Origin: Oceanospirillum sediminis
GTDB lineage: Bacteria > Pseudomonadota > Gammaproteobacteria > Pseudomonadales > Halomonadaceae
Length of the DNA stretch: 64,000 bases
Assembly: GCF_014164585.1 (NCBI RefSeq)
Contig: NZ_JACJFM010000003.1
Coordinates: 201,266 to 265,265, forward strand
Direction of reading: 5' to 3'
In this document: in pieces, positions 1 to 8,699 of the stretch
Layout of the letters: each line of letters begins with the position of its first letter
Position numbering within the stretch: the first letter of the stretch is position 1
The notes under the pieces: generated by a model
Database searches by the model: none
The model's input: the letters and a program-made list of their open reading frames with translations, nothing else
What the model was told of the DNA's origin: nothing
Program-made: the position numbers and the translations under genes

Positions 1-153
1 GATGTGGCTGCAAAACATTTGTCCACGTAAAGGATGCTGCCGGAACAGCTCTGCCAGATCCGGAGCGGCTTCAGCCAGGGTATTAAGCTGTTTAAAACTG
101 CTGCTCTGGTCAAAGGGCAGGGAGGTATATAATGATTCCGTATCCGATATCAT
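1..153 (-). CDS. Glucose-6-phosphate isomerase-like, N-terminal part (runs off window)
   Basis: The minus strand is open from an ATG at 153 to the window edge, giving 51 residues beginning MISDTESLYTSLPF. The stretch FKQLNTLAEAAPDLAELF resembles the N-terminal helices of phosphoglucose isomerase (glucose-6-phosphate to fructose-6-phosphate, cytoplasmic). It lies 122 bases downstream of galU on the same strand, a sensible sugar-nucleotide neighbourhood. A weak AGGA sits about 12 bases before the start. The call rests on a short stretch only; the catalytic part is outside the window. Confidence 0.5.
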   Translation of the reverse strand, partial: MISDTESLYTSLPFDQSSSFKQLNTLAEAAPDLAELFRQHPLRGQMFCSHI

Positions 154-275
154 ATCGCTGAAATATTCCTGGTCACCGGTTATTACGAGCGGTTATCTGA
201 CCGGATACCTGCTATTTCACGGCTGAACAGGTTCCGGCTTCTGAAATGAGTGAATCTGCAGGAGTGGCCGCAGAG

Positions 276-1148
276 TCAGATTAACCCTGCTTCTGAGGCC
301 AGTTGCTGATTGGCTTTCAGCCAGCCTTCGATATAGCCGCAATCAAATGTCCGGCCTTTCATCCGGTAAGCCTGAACACTATGGCCATTGGCAATCAGCT
401 GATCAATGGCATCGGTCAGCTGGATTTCGCCCCCGGCACCCGGTGGAGTTTCAGCCAGTACAGACATAATACTTCCGGGAAGAATATAGCGGCCAATAAC
501 GGACAGACGGCTGGGAGCTTCCGATGGTGATGGCTTTTCTATCACAGATATCATCGCTACACTTTCACCGGCAGCAGGTTCCAGCCCGGAGCAATCGACA
601 ATGCCATACTGATTGACGCGTTCCAGCGCAACCTGCTCAACCATAATCTGCGCTGAACGGGTTTCTGCAAAACGCTGACACATCTGCCGGAGGTCATTGG
701 CCTGCAGATCTGAAGGCTGATTTTTAACCAGAACATCCGGCAGAATCACTGCGAATGCCTCATCTTCTGCAATCAGGTGAGATGCGCTATAAACCGCATG
801 CCCCAGTCCCAGAGCCTGATCCTGACGAACGCTGGTAATTTTCAGTTCAGGTGGTGCTATAGCTTTAAGGGTGTCCAGAATCGCTTGTTTACCCTTTTCT
901 TCCAGCAGCGTTTCCAGCTCGAAATGAGGGACAAAATGGTCTTCAATGGCCGATTTGCCAGAGCGAGTCACCAGAATAATTTCATTCAGGCCTGCAGCCA
1001 GTGCTTCTTCTACCACATGCTGGATCACTGGACGATCAACAACCGGTACCATTTCTTTAGGAATTGACTTACTGATAGGCAGTAAACGGGTTCCCAGACC
1101 CGCGACAGGGATAACCACCTTATTTAACTGATTGTCTGAGACCGTCAT
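276..1148 (-). CDS. galU: UTP-glucose-1-phosphate uridylyltransferase GalU
   Basis: A 290-residue cytoplasmic nucleotidyltransferase making UDP-glucose from UTP and glucose-1-phosphate for envelope polysaccharide and osmoprotectant synthesis. The N-terminal signature KVVIPVAGLGTRLLPISKSI followed by PKEMVP is the nucleotide-binding loop and catalytic lysine region of bacterial GalU. VEKPSPSEAPS and GEIQLTDAI are further family blocks. Length fits GalU (about 280-300). The frame is open upstream to a TTG at 1178, but the ATG at 1148 is preferred because the conserved domain begins a few residues later. It is followed by a pgi-like gene; the phosphatase gene upstream ends 194 bases before this start, so it may have its own promoter. 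Confidence 0.93.
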   Translation of the reverse strand: MTVSDNQLNKVVIPVAGLGTRLLPISKSIPKEMVPVVDRPVIQHVVEEALAAGLNEIILVTRSGKSAIEDHFVPHFELETLLEEKGKQAILDTLKAIAPPELKITSVRQDQALGLGHAVYSASHLIAEDEAFAVILPDVLVKNQPSDLQANDLRQMCQRFAETRSAQIMVEQVALERVNQYGIVDCSGLEPAAGESVAMISVIEKPSPSEAPSRLSVIGRYILPGSIMSVLAETPPGAGGEIQLTDAIDQLIANGHSVQAYRMKGRTFDCGYIEGWLKANQQLASEAGLI

Positions 1149-1342
1149 TTTTCCGCTCTTACTGTTCGTCTGGTGCAATAGTACACCAAGGCTATGCTGA
1201 TCGGCAGTCCTGAATGCGCTGAGGGACTATTTTCAGCGAAAAGATGTGAAAAAATTGCCGATATGTTGTCAGAGCTGAATACCCTGATCTTCTGACGCCG
1301 GATTACGGAAAAAATTTTGTCAGGATGTCAGAAATGTTCCGA

Positions 1343-2131
1343 TTATGTTGCCTGACTGTTGAGCAGCACTTCCGCCAGTTCGGCAAAGCCATAGCCACCA
1401 GAGCTGGCGGTAATAAAGCGCGGGCTGTATTTCAGATCGGGTAAAAAACGGCGAATATTACCCACGCCAAAAGTGTGATCGAAGTGTTCAAACATCGCTT
1501 CATCATTCGGAGAATCTCCGATAAAAGCGCATTGTCCGGGGTGCAGATCAGATTGTTGTTGTAACCAGTGCAGGGCGGTATCTGCTTTACTGTAGTCTCC
1601 CAGCCATGCGTTGATATGAATAGAACTGAGCCTGGCGGATATGCCCTGATCGGTCAGCCATTGTGTCGCTTTGATCGCTGTTTCTGCCGGCACCTCGGCC
1701 TGCTGGCCTATGTCAAAAGCCATATCGGTCAGGCGGTATGGCTGATCAAGGGTATAACCCACATCGGGAAAGTGCTCTGATAATTGCTGGCCCAGTCTGA
1801 GCAGAGTGGTCCGGTTTTTTGCCCTGACTGCCTCCGGATAACGAAATGACGTTTGTACATGCCCCAGGCTGTCCTGAGTCATCCAGAAACTGCCATTTTC
1901 TCCGATAACGGTGGTGACAGGCCAGGTACGTATCATGCAATCACACCAGCCACCACAGGCTCCGGTAACCGGAATAACCTGAATACCAGCTTGCTGCAGG
2001 CGGGACATCGCCTGGAAGGTTTCCAGAGGCAGCTGTCCCTGCCAGGTCAGCGTATCATCCACATCGGTAAACAGAACTTTGACCGCAATATCCAGTTGAT
2101 CAGGGAGAGGCTGGACAGAAACCGCATTCAT
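1343..2131 (-). CDS. HAD-superfamily (IIB) sugar/polyol phosphatase
   Basis: 262 residues. The N-terminal motif DVDDTL holds the nucleophile and acid/base aspartates of HAD phosphatases; PVTGACGG is motif II, and GDSPNDEAMFEHF near residue 215 is the C-terminal Mg-binding motif. The cap layout is that of subfamily IIB (Cof, mannosyl-3-phosphoglycerate phosphatase, trehalose-6-phosphatase). ATG 2131 is chosen because AAGGA lies 10 bases upstream; the frame extends to 2194 without better signals. It is the last gene of the Ugp-type operon, so it probably dephosphorylates the imported compound or its hydrolysis product. The substrate cannot be read from the sequence. Confidence 0.75.
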   Translation of the reverse strand: MNAVSVQPLPDQLDIAVKVLFTDVDDTLTWQGQLPLETFQAMSRLQQAGIQVIPVTGACGGWCDCMIRTWPVTTVIGENGSFWMTQDSLGHVQTSFRYPEAVRAKNRTTLLRLGQQLSEHFPDVGYTLDQPYRLTDMAFDIGQQAEVPAETAIKATQWLTDQGISARLSSIHINAWLGDYSKADTALHWLQQQSDLHPGQCAFIGDSPNDEAMFEHFDHTFGVGNIRRFLPDLKYSPRFITASSGGYGFAELAEVLLNSQAT

Positions 2132-2280
2132 ATACAGGTTATCCTTAACAGTGATGACAGATAAAAATTCAATGATGTCTGACCCGGCATACAAGCCGGG
2201 CCAGGTTTTTCGAGTAGGGTACCTGAAGCCGGTGATGGTGCCCGAAGCCGGATCGTACTCACAGTGTCAGGCACTCTGCA

Positions 2281-3213
2281 TCAGGCGCTCAGTGTCAGAC
2301 ATAAGGGCTGATGGTCTGAGGCATCGGTTTGAGTGTCTACTACCAGATTCTTAATACTCAGTGCCCGGTTCATCAGAAACTCGGTATTACACAGGAAGAA
2401 ATCCCGGCAGTGCTCACCTTCTGGCCATTGCTTGTGGTCATGGCAGCCGCAGGTCGGCAGGTGAGGAGTTTCTTCATTCAGCATCGCCCAGCAGTCATGC
2501 CAGCCAAGATCATTGGTCAGCCAGTCGTAATCTTCGCCTTCCACGGCCAGGTTCAGATCACCGCATAACAGCACCTCGGCTGTTTCCGGTGCCGGCAGGT
2601 AACAGCCATGAGTATCCCGGGCGGGTTCCGATTCCCGTTTCAGTTCAGCCTGGTAGCGGATCTGGTTTAAGGCATCAATTTGCTGTCGGCGTTCACCCTG
2701 ATGATGGAATGCCAGGTGAGTATTAATGATTCTGACAACACCATCAGAGCCATCTTCATTCTGGTAGCACACCAGGGTTTCTACGGCACAGCGGGGCATC
2801 TGCCAGATACCGTCAAGTGCCGGAGAGGGCAATACATGCACCCGATAATCTGCCAGTTTTTCAGAGCGAACCAGAGTCAGATTGCCAAACTCTCGCCGGA
2901 CTGGAAGAGCCGTTGCAGCGGTTTGGTCCGATGTGCTGGTTTGATCCGATGTGGTGGTTTGATCCGATGGTGGTGGTGCTTCAGCCAATGGCCAGCTTAA
3001 TGCGGCCCCCCAGACCGGGCTGTATTCCGGGAAGGCCTGACAAAATAATGCCAGTTGATCATTATGGCCATGTTCCGGAAAAAAACGTGCCACTTCCTGT
3101 AAACAGATCACATCAGCCTGTGGCCACTGCTTTAAGGTATCGACAATCCGCTGTACCGAAAAAACACCATCGCATCCCAGAGTCGCCTGAATATTCCAGC
3201 TGACAACCTGCAT
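2281..3213 (-). CDS. Endonuclease/exonuclease/phosphatase (EEP) family phosphodiesterase
   Basis: 310 residues of the DNase I-like EEP fold: an N-terminal VVSWNIQA strand, ICLQEV with the metal-binding glutamate, GDLNL in the middle and a C-terminal SDHQPL with the catalytic Asp-His. The family hydrolyses phosphodiesters (sphingomyelinase-like enzymes, nucleases, phosphoinositide phosphatases). Its place between the UgpE permease and a HAD phosphatase suggests a small-molecule diester rather than DNA; that is inference. ATG 3213 follows GAGGAAG; a GTG at 3216 is the only alternative. Residues near 90 carry a three-fold SDQT repeat encoded by tandem 18-base units. No signal peptide is seen, so it should be cytoplasmic. 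Confidence 0.75.
   Translation of the reverse strand: MQVVSWNIQATLGCDGVFSVQRIVDTLKQWPQADVICLQEVARFFPEHGHNDQLALFCQAFPEYSPVWGAALSWPLAEAPPPSDQTTTSDQTSTSDQTAATALPVRREFGNLTLVRSEKLADYRVHVLPSPALDGIWQMPRCAVETLVCYQNEDGSDGVVRIINTHLAFHHQGERRQQIDALNQIRYQAELKRESEPARDTHGCYLPAPETAEVLLCGDLNLAVEGEDYDWLTNDLGWHDCWAMLNEETPHLPTCGCHDHKQWPEGEHCRDFFLCNTEFLMNRALSIKNLVVDTQTDASDHQPLCLTLSA
2928..2981 (-). repeat. 18-base tandem repeat inside the EEP gene
   Basis: About three copies of an 18-base unit (plus-strand form close to GTTTGATCCGATGTGGTG) encode SDQTTT-SDQTST-SDQTAA. The tract is in frame and lies in a likely surface loop, so copy number could vary without a frameshift. Exact ends are approximate. Confidence 0.6.
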
Positions 3214-3305
3214 CACATCTTCCTCTATTCGATAATCTCTTCATAGCCTGGACAGAATAATCCGCTAAATCTACATAATCTGCACGTTCATTCAGTCTGG
3301 CCAGG

Positions 3306-4175
3306 CTATTTGATACCTGCCCGCATAAAGGATTGCACGAACTGTTTCTGGAACAGTAAAAACAGCACCAGCAACGGACCAACAGAGATCAGGGTGCCAG
3401 CACAAATAACCGGCCAGTCCACGCCGGATTCCGGGGCCCCAAAGATAGCCATGCCGACGGTGAGCGGGCGACTGTTTTCTGTGTTAGTGACCACCAGAGG
3501 CCATAAAAAGTTATTCCAGTGATAACTGACCGATACCAGAGCAAAGGCCAGATAAGTCGGTTTGGCTAAAGGCACGTAGACTTTGCGGATAATCTGCAGC
3601 TCTGAGCAGCCTTCAATTCGTGCCGCATCTTCCAGTTCCTGGGGCACGGTTTTAAAGGTCTGGCGTAACAGAAAAATACCAAAAGCACTGGCCAGATAGG
3701 GCAGGCCGACGCCGATATAAGTATCGATTGCATTCAGACTGGCCAGGGTCTGGTAGTTTTCTACAATCAGGATCTCTGGCACTACCATCAGCTGCATCAG
3801 AATCAGGGCAAAGACAATGGCCCGTCCCCGGAACTCAATGCGGGCCAGGGCATAACCGGCCAGTGTACAAAGAGCCAGCTGACAGATCAGAATCAGGCCG
3901 GTAATCACCATAGTGTTAAACATATACGCCATAAAAGGCGCCTGCTGCCAGGCAGAGTAAAAATGTTCCAGAGTCAGGGGGGCATTCAGGTCAAAACGCG
4001 TGGCGAATTCACCTGGATGAAAAGCCGCCCAGAATGCGTATAACAGCGGAAAGATCCAGATCAGTGCCAGCAACCAGGCCATGATGGCAGACAGCCATTC
4101 CGCCAGACGAATCAGACCGGCTTTGATACCTTCTCCGGGTATCGGATTCAGAGATGTATCCATTGATTTATTCAT
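3306..4175 (-). CDS. ugpE: ABC transporter inner-membrane permease, UgpE type
   Basis: 289 residues, MalG/UgpE-type permease of the CUT1 family. Six hydrophobic segments are visible, the first at about residues 27-50 (WLSAIMAWLLALIWIFPLLY). The EAA loop for docking the ATPase reads ELEDAARIEGCSELQIIRKVYVP, split here as EDAARIEG then KVYVPLAKP. It pairs with the UgpA-like permease encoded just upstream (46-base gap) to pass glycerol-3-phosphate or a related substrate. Start at ATG 4175 follows GGGGAA; a second ATG lies four codons inside. Confidence 0.85.
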   Translation of the reverse strand: MNKSMDTSLNPIPGEGIKAGLIRLAEWLSAIMAWLLALIWIFPLLYAFWAAFHPGEFATRFDLNAPLTLEHFYSAWQQAPFMAYMFNTMVITGLILICQLALCTLAGYALARIEFRGRAIVFALILMQLMVVPEILIVENYQTLASLNAIDTYIGVGLPYLASAFGIFLLRQTFKTVPQELEDAARIEGCSELQIIRKVYVPLAKPTYLAFALVSVSYHWNNFLWPLVVTNTENSRPLTVGMAIFGAPESGVDWPVICAGTLISVGPLLVLFLLFQKQFVQSFMRAGIK

Positions 4176-4221
4176 AATGATTCCCCGCCATTTTTACGAC
4201 TGTTCTCTTTCAATTACTTGC

Positions 4222-5124
4222 TTATCGATAATGAACCCGGCGTTCCAGTACACCGAACTGAAGCAGTGCCAGCACGACCAGAATCATTAACAGCACGACC
4301 GTAAGCGCAGCGGCATAAGCGGTATCAAAGAAGCTGAAGGCATTTTCGTAGATGTAATACAGCAGCAGATTACTGGCATTATTCGGGCCGCCTTTCGTCA
4401 GAATAAACAGATGATCCACCAGCTTGAAGGCGTTCAGAATGGCATTGACCAGGACAAATAAAGTGGTGGGCATTAACAGAGGCAGCGTAATTCTGCGCAG
4501 CATTCTGAAACGGCTGGCACCTTCGATTTCGGCTGCCTGGTACAGTTCCGGGCTGATGGCCTGCAGCGCAGCCAGATAAAAGATCATAAAGAAGCCTGCT
4601 TCTTTCCAGATCGTCATGACCATCAGACTGGGCAGGCTCAGATCAGGATCGCCCAGCCAGTTATAACCATCACTGCCAAACCATTCCAGAATCTGATTAA
4701 ACAGGCCAATTTCCGGGCTGTAGAAAAACAGCCAGATATTAGCCACCGAGATCATTGGCAGAATAGTCGGGGTGAAATAAGCCAGTCGAAGAGCGGCCTT
4801 ACCGGACAGTTTGCTATTCACCCATAACGCCATCGCTAACGCCAGTGCCATTGAGGCAGGTACCGTAACAACGGCATACCAGAAGCTGTTATCCAGTACC
4901 TGACAGAACACTTCATCTTCCAGCAGAAACTGATAATTTTCGGTTGAAAAATCAACAGGAGTACCGGCACTGGTAGAAAAAAAACTGTTCCACACTGTGC
5001 TGACCGTGGGCAGATGGGTAAAGGCCAGTAAAAAGATCAGAGCAGGTAATAGCAGTAACCAGGCCTGAGCCTGGCGCACCAGATTGGGTCTGAACAGTCC
5101 GGGTTTAAGAGCGGCTGACGTCAT
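4222..5124 (-). CDS. ugpA: ABC transporter inner-membrane permease, UgpA type
   Basis: 300 residues, MalF/UgpA-type permease. The first membrane segment is at about residues 18-38, and the EAA loop reads YQAAEIEGASRFRMLRRITLP, i.e. EIEGASRF plus the ITLPLL helix. The C-terminal half has four further hydrophobic segments. Forms the channel heterodimer with the UgpE-like protein. Operon position between ugpB and ugpE, all on the minus strand, supports the call. Start ATG 5124 is preceded by AGGAAT. Confidence 0.85.
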   Translation of the reverse strand: MTSAALKPGLFRPNLVRQAQAWLLLLPALIFLLAFTHLPTVSTVWNSFFSTSAGTPVDFSTENYQFLLEDEVFCQVLDNSFWYAVVTVPASMALALAMALWVNSKLSGKAALRLAYFTPTILPMISVANIWLFFYSPEIGLFNQILEWFGSDGYNWLGDPDLSLPSLMVMTIWKEAGFFMIFYLAALQAISPELYQAAEIEGASRFRMLRRITLPLLMPTTLFVLVNAILNAFKLVDHLFILTKGGPNNASNLLLYYIYENAFSFFDTAYAAALTVVLLMILVVLALLQFGVLERRVHYR

Positions 5125-5228
5125 AGATAATTCCTGACTTATAGCGATTCAGGGAAATAATAAACTTCGGGAAATTATTCAGGGCTGTGCCGATGGAGCA
5201 GGCCAGCCCTGATATCAGACCCTGTTGA

Positions 5229-6506
5229 TCAGCGATAACGCTTCAGAATACGGTCTGCCTGCTTCTGAGCAGAGTTCAGAGCATCTTCAGCCGATTTCTG
5301 GCCAGACAGCGTGGCCTGAATCGCATCATCCAGCAGCTTACGCACACGACCAGCCTGATGAGTCGATAGTTCAGCGGTGGCGTGTTGCAGCTGATCCCGT
5401 GCTACTGCAGCGGGAGGGAACTGCTGGACATAAGCGGACAGCTCTGAAGTGTTATAAGCATCCTGGCTGACGCCCATATAACCCGTAGCGATACTCCAGT
5501 TTGCGGCCTGTTCCGGAGAGGTCATAAACTTAACCAGTTTCAGAGCTGCTTTGCGCTCTTCAGGAGAGGATTTTTTGAACAGGTAGAAATTACCGCCACC
5601 GGTTGGAGAACCCAGCTCTTTCTGTGCTGGCAGCTTAGCGACTCCAAAATCAAATGCGGCATTTTTCTTCACTGCCGTCAGGTTACCGGTGGAGTGCCAC
5701 ATAATAGCGGTTTTCTGATCCAGGAAGTTCTGGCGCAGCGTGCCCCACTCAATGGTGCCTTTGGGCATAATCTGGTGATCGTTGCCCAGAGACTGCCAGT
5801 ATTTCAGTGCATCAACGACCGCCGGATCATTAAAGTAGGTCTGGTTACCGGCCTGATTCATCAGCACCTGGCCATTCTGTTTGGTCAGCGCACCAAACAT
5901 CCAGTAGGGATAACCGGTGGATGGGATCATCGCACCCCATTGTTCAACCTTACCGCTACCACTTTTTTTCGTCAGCTTTTTACCCATGCTGACCAGCTCA
6001 TCCCAGCTTTCAGGCGGTTGTTCCGGGTCCAGACCCGCGGTGCGGAACATATCCTTGTTGTAGTACATGACGATGGTTGAACGCTGGAAAGGCACCCCCC
6101 AGGTTTTCCCTGCTACCTTGCCGTTTTCCATCAGAGCCGGATAGAAGCTGTTCAGCCACTGGCGATCCTGATCAGAAGAGACCACTTCATCGAAAGGCAC
6201 AATAGCGTCCAGATCCATCAGCTCGTGCACATCAATAGAGAACATCACCGATAGCTGAGCAGGTTTACCGCTTTTCAGTGCTGCCAGCGCTTTAACACGG
6301 GCATCGTTGTAGTTACCGGCATAGATCGCAGTAACGTCAATATCCGGGTTCTGTTTTTCGAACGCCTCGATCATACCGTCAACGACTTTCGTTAACGGAC
6401 CGCCTACCGCCACCGGGTAGTACATAGTCAGATCTGTTTTTGCCTGAGCGAATGCCGATAATCCTGCAGCCAGTACACCAGCCAGCAGACTCTTTTTACG
6501 CAACAT
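5229..6506 (-). CDS. ugpB: Periplasmic substrate-binding protein, UgpB type
   Basis: 425 residues with a Sec signal peptide (MLRKKSLLAGVLAAGLSAFA, cleavage after AQA). The mature protein is an extracellular solute-binding family 1 protein; VMYYNKDMF followed by AGLDPEQPPESWDEL is a close parallel to UgpB of E. coli, the sn-glycerol-3-phosphate/glycerophosphodiester binder. C-terminal blocks such as SPEEQ-type helices and ATGYMGVS also fit. Its start overlaps the end of ugpC by 11 bases, so the two are translationally coupled. The ligand is probably glycerol-3-phosphate or a diester, but could be another phosphorylated polyol. Confidence 0.87.
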   Translation of the reverse strand: MLRKKSLLAGVLAAGLSAFAQAKTDLTMYYPVAVGGPLTKVVDGMIEAFEKQNPDIDVTAIYAGNYNDARVKALAALKSGKPAQLSVMFSIDVHELMDLDAIVPFDEVVSSDQDRQWLNSFYPALMENGKVAGKTWGVPFQRSTIVMYYNKDMFRTAGLDPEQPPESWDELVSMGKKLTKKSGSGKVEQWGAMIPSTGYPYWMFGALTKQNGQVLMNQAGNQTYFNDPAVVDALKYWQSLGNDHQIMPKGTIEWGTLRQNFLDQKTAIMWHSTGNLTAVKKNAAFDFGVAKLPAQKELGSPTGGGNFYLFKKSSPEERKAALKLVKFMTSPEQAANWSIATGYMGVSQDAYNTSELSAYVQQFPPAAVARDQLQHATAELSTHQAGRVRKLLDDAIQATLSGQKSAEDALNSAQKQADRILKRYR

Positions 6507-7680
6507 GGGAAGTATCCTTTTTAGTCTCTTTTGAGAGTGAGTGACGTGGAACGGAGGACGTGGCCAGACGCTGGCCTGTCTTCGAAGAAAAACGATGTTC
6601 GTGTTCAGCTTTCCAGCCCACCGTTAACCGGTGTCCCGGACTGAGCACATGATGTCCGGCCAGGCTGAGCTTCAGCACCTGACCATTAAAATCCAGGCAG
6701 ATCTGAGTATCTGCCCCGTGGTAATCGCAGTTAATGACCGGCAGCGTATGCTGAATCAGATCTGAAGTCAGAGAGGTTTCTGCAACCTGATCAACAGGCA
6801 GGCTGGTTGCTATAGCCTGATCAGCAGAAGATAAACAATCTTCCGGCGGCACCCCGTTATCTGTAGTACCCAGCACCCGGATCTGCTCCGGGCGGATACC
6901 CAGAACATCCTGTTGCAGAGTCAGCAGGTTCATCGGAGGGTGGCCGATAAAGCTGGCAGCAAAGGTCGTTTCCGGTTGCGTGTACAGCTGGTGAGGTGCT
7001 CCCATCTGCTCAATCCGGCCCTGATTTAACAGAACAATCCGATCGGCCATGCTCATCGCTTCGATCTGATCATGGGTGACGTAAATAACCGTCAGGCCGA
7101 GCTTTTTCTGCAGAGCACGAATTTCACAGCGCATCTCATTACGCAGACGGGCATCCAGATTGGATAATGGCTCATCCATCAGGCAGAGCGGTGCCTGGGA
7201 GACAATGGCCCGGGCCAGAGCCACACGCTGACACTGACCACCGGATAGCTGGCCTGGCTTTTTATGCACCTGCTCCTGCAGATCCACCAGTTCCAGTACT
7301 TCCATCAGGCGTTTATGCTGCTCTTGTCTGGCCACTTTCCGGGCCTGCAGACCAAACAGAATATTGTCTTTCACACTCAGATGAGGGAACAGAGCATAGG
7401 ACTGAAACACCATAGATAACCGGCGTTTGCCCGGTGGCAGGTGGGTAATATCTCGTCCATTCAGCAGAATCTGCCCTGCGGTAGGCGTTTCCAGACCCGC
7501 CAGCATTTTAAGGGTGGTGGATTTACCACAACCTGACGGACCTAACAGGGCGATAAATTCACCCTCTGCCACATCAAAACTGATGTCATCCACTGCTTTA
7601 ACAAAAGGACTATCAGAGTGAGCAGAAGTCCGGGTATCGCGCCAGGCTTTGGTTAACTGACGTACAGATAAGAAACTCAT
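6496..7680 (-). CDS. ugpC: ABC transporter ATP-binding protein, UgpC type
   Basis: 394 residues, ATPase of CUT1 importers. Walker A GPSGCGKST, Q-loop MVFQSYALFPH, signature LSGGQCQRVALARA, Walker B LCLMDEPLSNLDA and the switch histidine VIYVTHDQIEAM are all present in the first 240 residues; a TOBE/OB regulatory tail follows. ATG 7680 is chosen over a start at 7698 because GGAGGG lies 8 bases before it and it makes an ATGA overlap with the stop of the deoR-type gene. It drives the UgpA/E permease pair encoded downstream. Confidence 0.88.
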   Translation of the reverse strand: MSFLSVRQLTKAWRDTRTSAHSDSPFVKAVDDISFDVAEGEFIALLGPSGCGKSTTLKMLAGLETPTAGQILLNGRDITHLPPGKRRLSMVFQSYALFPHLSVKDNILFGLQARKVARQEQHKRLMEVLELVDLQEQVHKKPGQLSGGQCQRVALARAIVSQAPLCLMDEPLSNLDARLRNEMRCEIRALQKKLGLTVIYVTHDQIEAMSMADRIVLLNQGRIEQMGAPHQLYTQPETTFAASFIGHPPMNLLTLQQDVLGIRPEQIRVLGTTDNGVPPEDCLSSADQAIATSLPVDQVAETSLTSDLIQHTLPVINCDYHGADTQICLDFNGQVLKLSLAGHHVLSPGHRLTVGWKAEHEHRFSSKTGQRLATSSVPRHSLSKETKKDTSHVA

Positions 7681-8450
7681 ACCAGACACCCTCCGCATTC
7701 AATGATATCCACACCAGCGGCTTCACAGGCGGGCGCCAGAGCTTCAGGTAATTCATCAATATAGAAGCGATCAATATCTGTCATCTGACCGGTACGGATC
7801 GGAGCGCTGCGCAGGTATTTACTTTTATCGGCTACCAGAATGCGTTGTTCGCAATTCCCCATAATAGCGGCAGAGATATGGGATTCTTCCGGGGAGAAAT
7901 CCAGCAGAGCGCCGTTTTCTGCCAGGCCGCCAACACCGAAAATGCCGTAGTTGACCTGGAATTTACGCAGGAACTGAGTGGTATCTTCGCCCATCAGATC
8001 CTGATCGGAAGGACGAATACGGCCTCCGGCCAGATAGGTGTCAATGTTATCGTTCTGGCACAGCACCAGGGCCGCATTCAGGTTATTGGTTACCACGGTC
8101 AGACTGTTGTGATGTACCAGCTCCCGTGCAATTTGCTGAGGCGTCGTGCCGATCCCGAGAAAGACACTGGCCCCCTCCGGAATAGCTTCGGCCACCTTTC
8201 GGGCAATACATTTCTTCGCTTCCAGATTAATCACCTGGCGATTACTGAACGACAGATTGTGGGACTGCACAGGCAGTGTAATTCCGCCATGTACCCGTTT
8301 AACCAGTCCCTGATCACTGAGTTCATTCAGATCTTTACGGATGGTTTGTACCGATACATCAAACCGGTGAGTCAGATCACCGCTGGACAATGTCCCGGCG
8401 CCCTGACGTAATAATTTCAGAATGGCGTGTTGTCGTTCAGATAATTGCAT
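7677..8450 (-). CDS. DeoR-family transcriptional regulator, GlpR-like
   Basis: 257 residues. N-terminal HTH of DeoR type (MQLSERQHAILKLL, then VSVQTIRKDLNEL as recognition helix, KRVHGG wing) and a C-terminal sugar-phosphate-sensing domain with GIGTTPQQIA and NNLNAALVL. Members repress sugar or glycerol-phosphate operons and are released by the phosphorylated metabolite. It is the first gene of the ugp-type operon and overlaps ugpC, so it is the likely local regulator. I chose ATG 8450 because DeoR proteins typically begin at this MQLSERQ; the frame extends to 8492. A perfect inverted repeat sits across this start (8449-8485), consistent with autoregulation. Confidence 0.82.
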   Translation of the reverse strand: MQLSERQHAILKLLRQGAGTLSSGDLTHRFDVSVQTIRKDLNELSDQGLVKRVHGGITLPVQSHNLSFSNRQVINLEAKKCIARKVAEAIPEGASVFLGIGTTPQQIARELVHHNSLTVVTNNLNAALVLCQNDNIDTYLAGGRIRPSDQDLMGEDTTQFLRKFQVNYGIFGVGGLAENGALLDFSPEESHISAAIMGNCEQRILVADKSKYLRSAPIRTGQMTDIDRFYIDELPEALAPACEAAGVDIIECGGCLV

Positions 8451-8485
8451 TTCGTTCGATCCCGCTATCAGGTTTCGAACGAAAT
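8449..8485. promoter_or_regulatory. Candidate GlpR/DeoR operator (perfect 11-base inverted repeat)
   Basis: ATTTCGTTCGA at 8449-8459 and its exact complement TCGAACGAAAT at 8475-8485, separated by 15 bases. The TTCG-containing half-sites resemble known GlpR operators. The repeat overlaps the start codon of the deoR-type gene, where a repressor could block the whole ugp operon. Confidence 0.6.
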
Positions 8486-8699
8486 TATTCAATGTTCGTG
8501 TGAAGGTTTTGTGTGCTTAATGTGAAAAACAGAAGTCAGTTTTATGAATGTGATCGATTGATAAAATAATCTGCACCCTTGTTGTCTTTACCCGGGCCTC
8601 CTTGCTCTGATTACAGGTTTTTCCCGTACTTATTATTCAGTATAGGCATCGCTATCATCATTCAGCTGTTAATCCCGCTTGTATCAGGAGGTCTGTCAC

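Noticed and set aside
2..226. Plus-strand open frame at the window start
   Set aside because: The opposite strand gives a better protein resembling the N-terminus of phosphoglucose isomerase, continuous with the galU strand.
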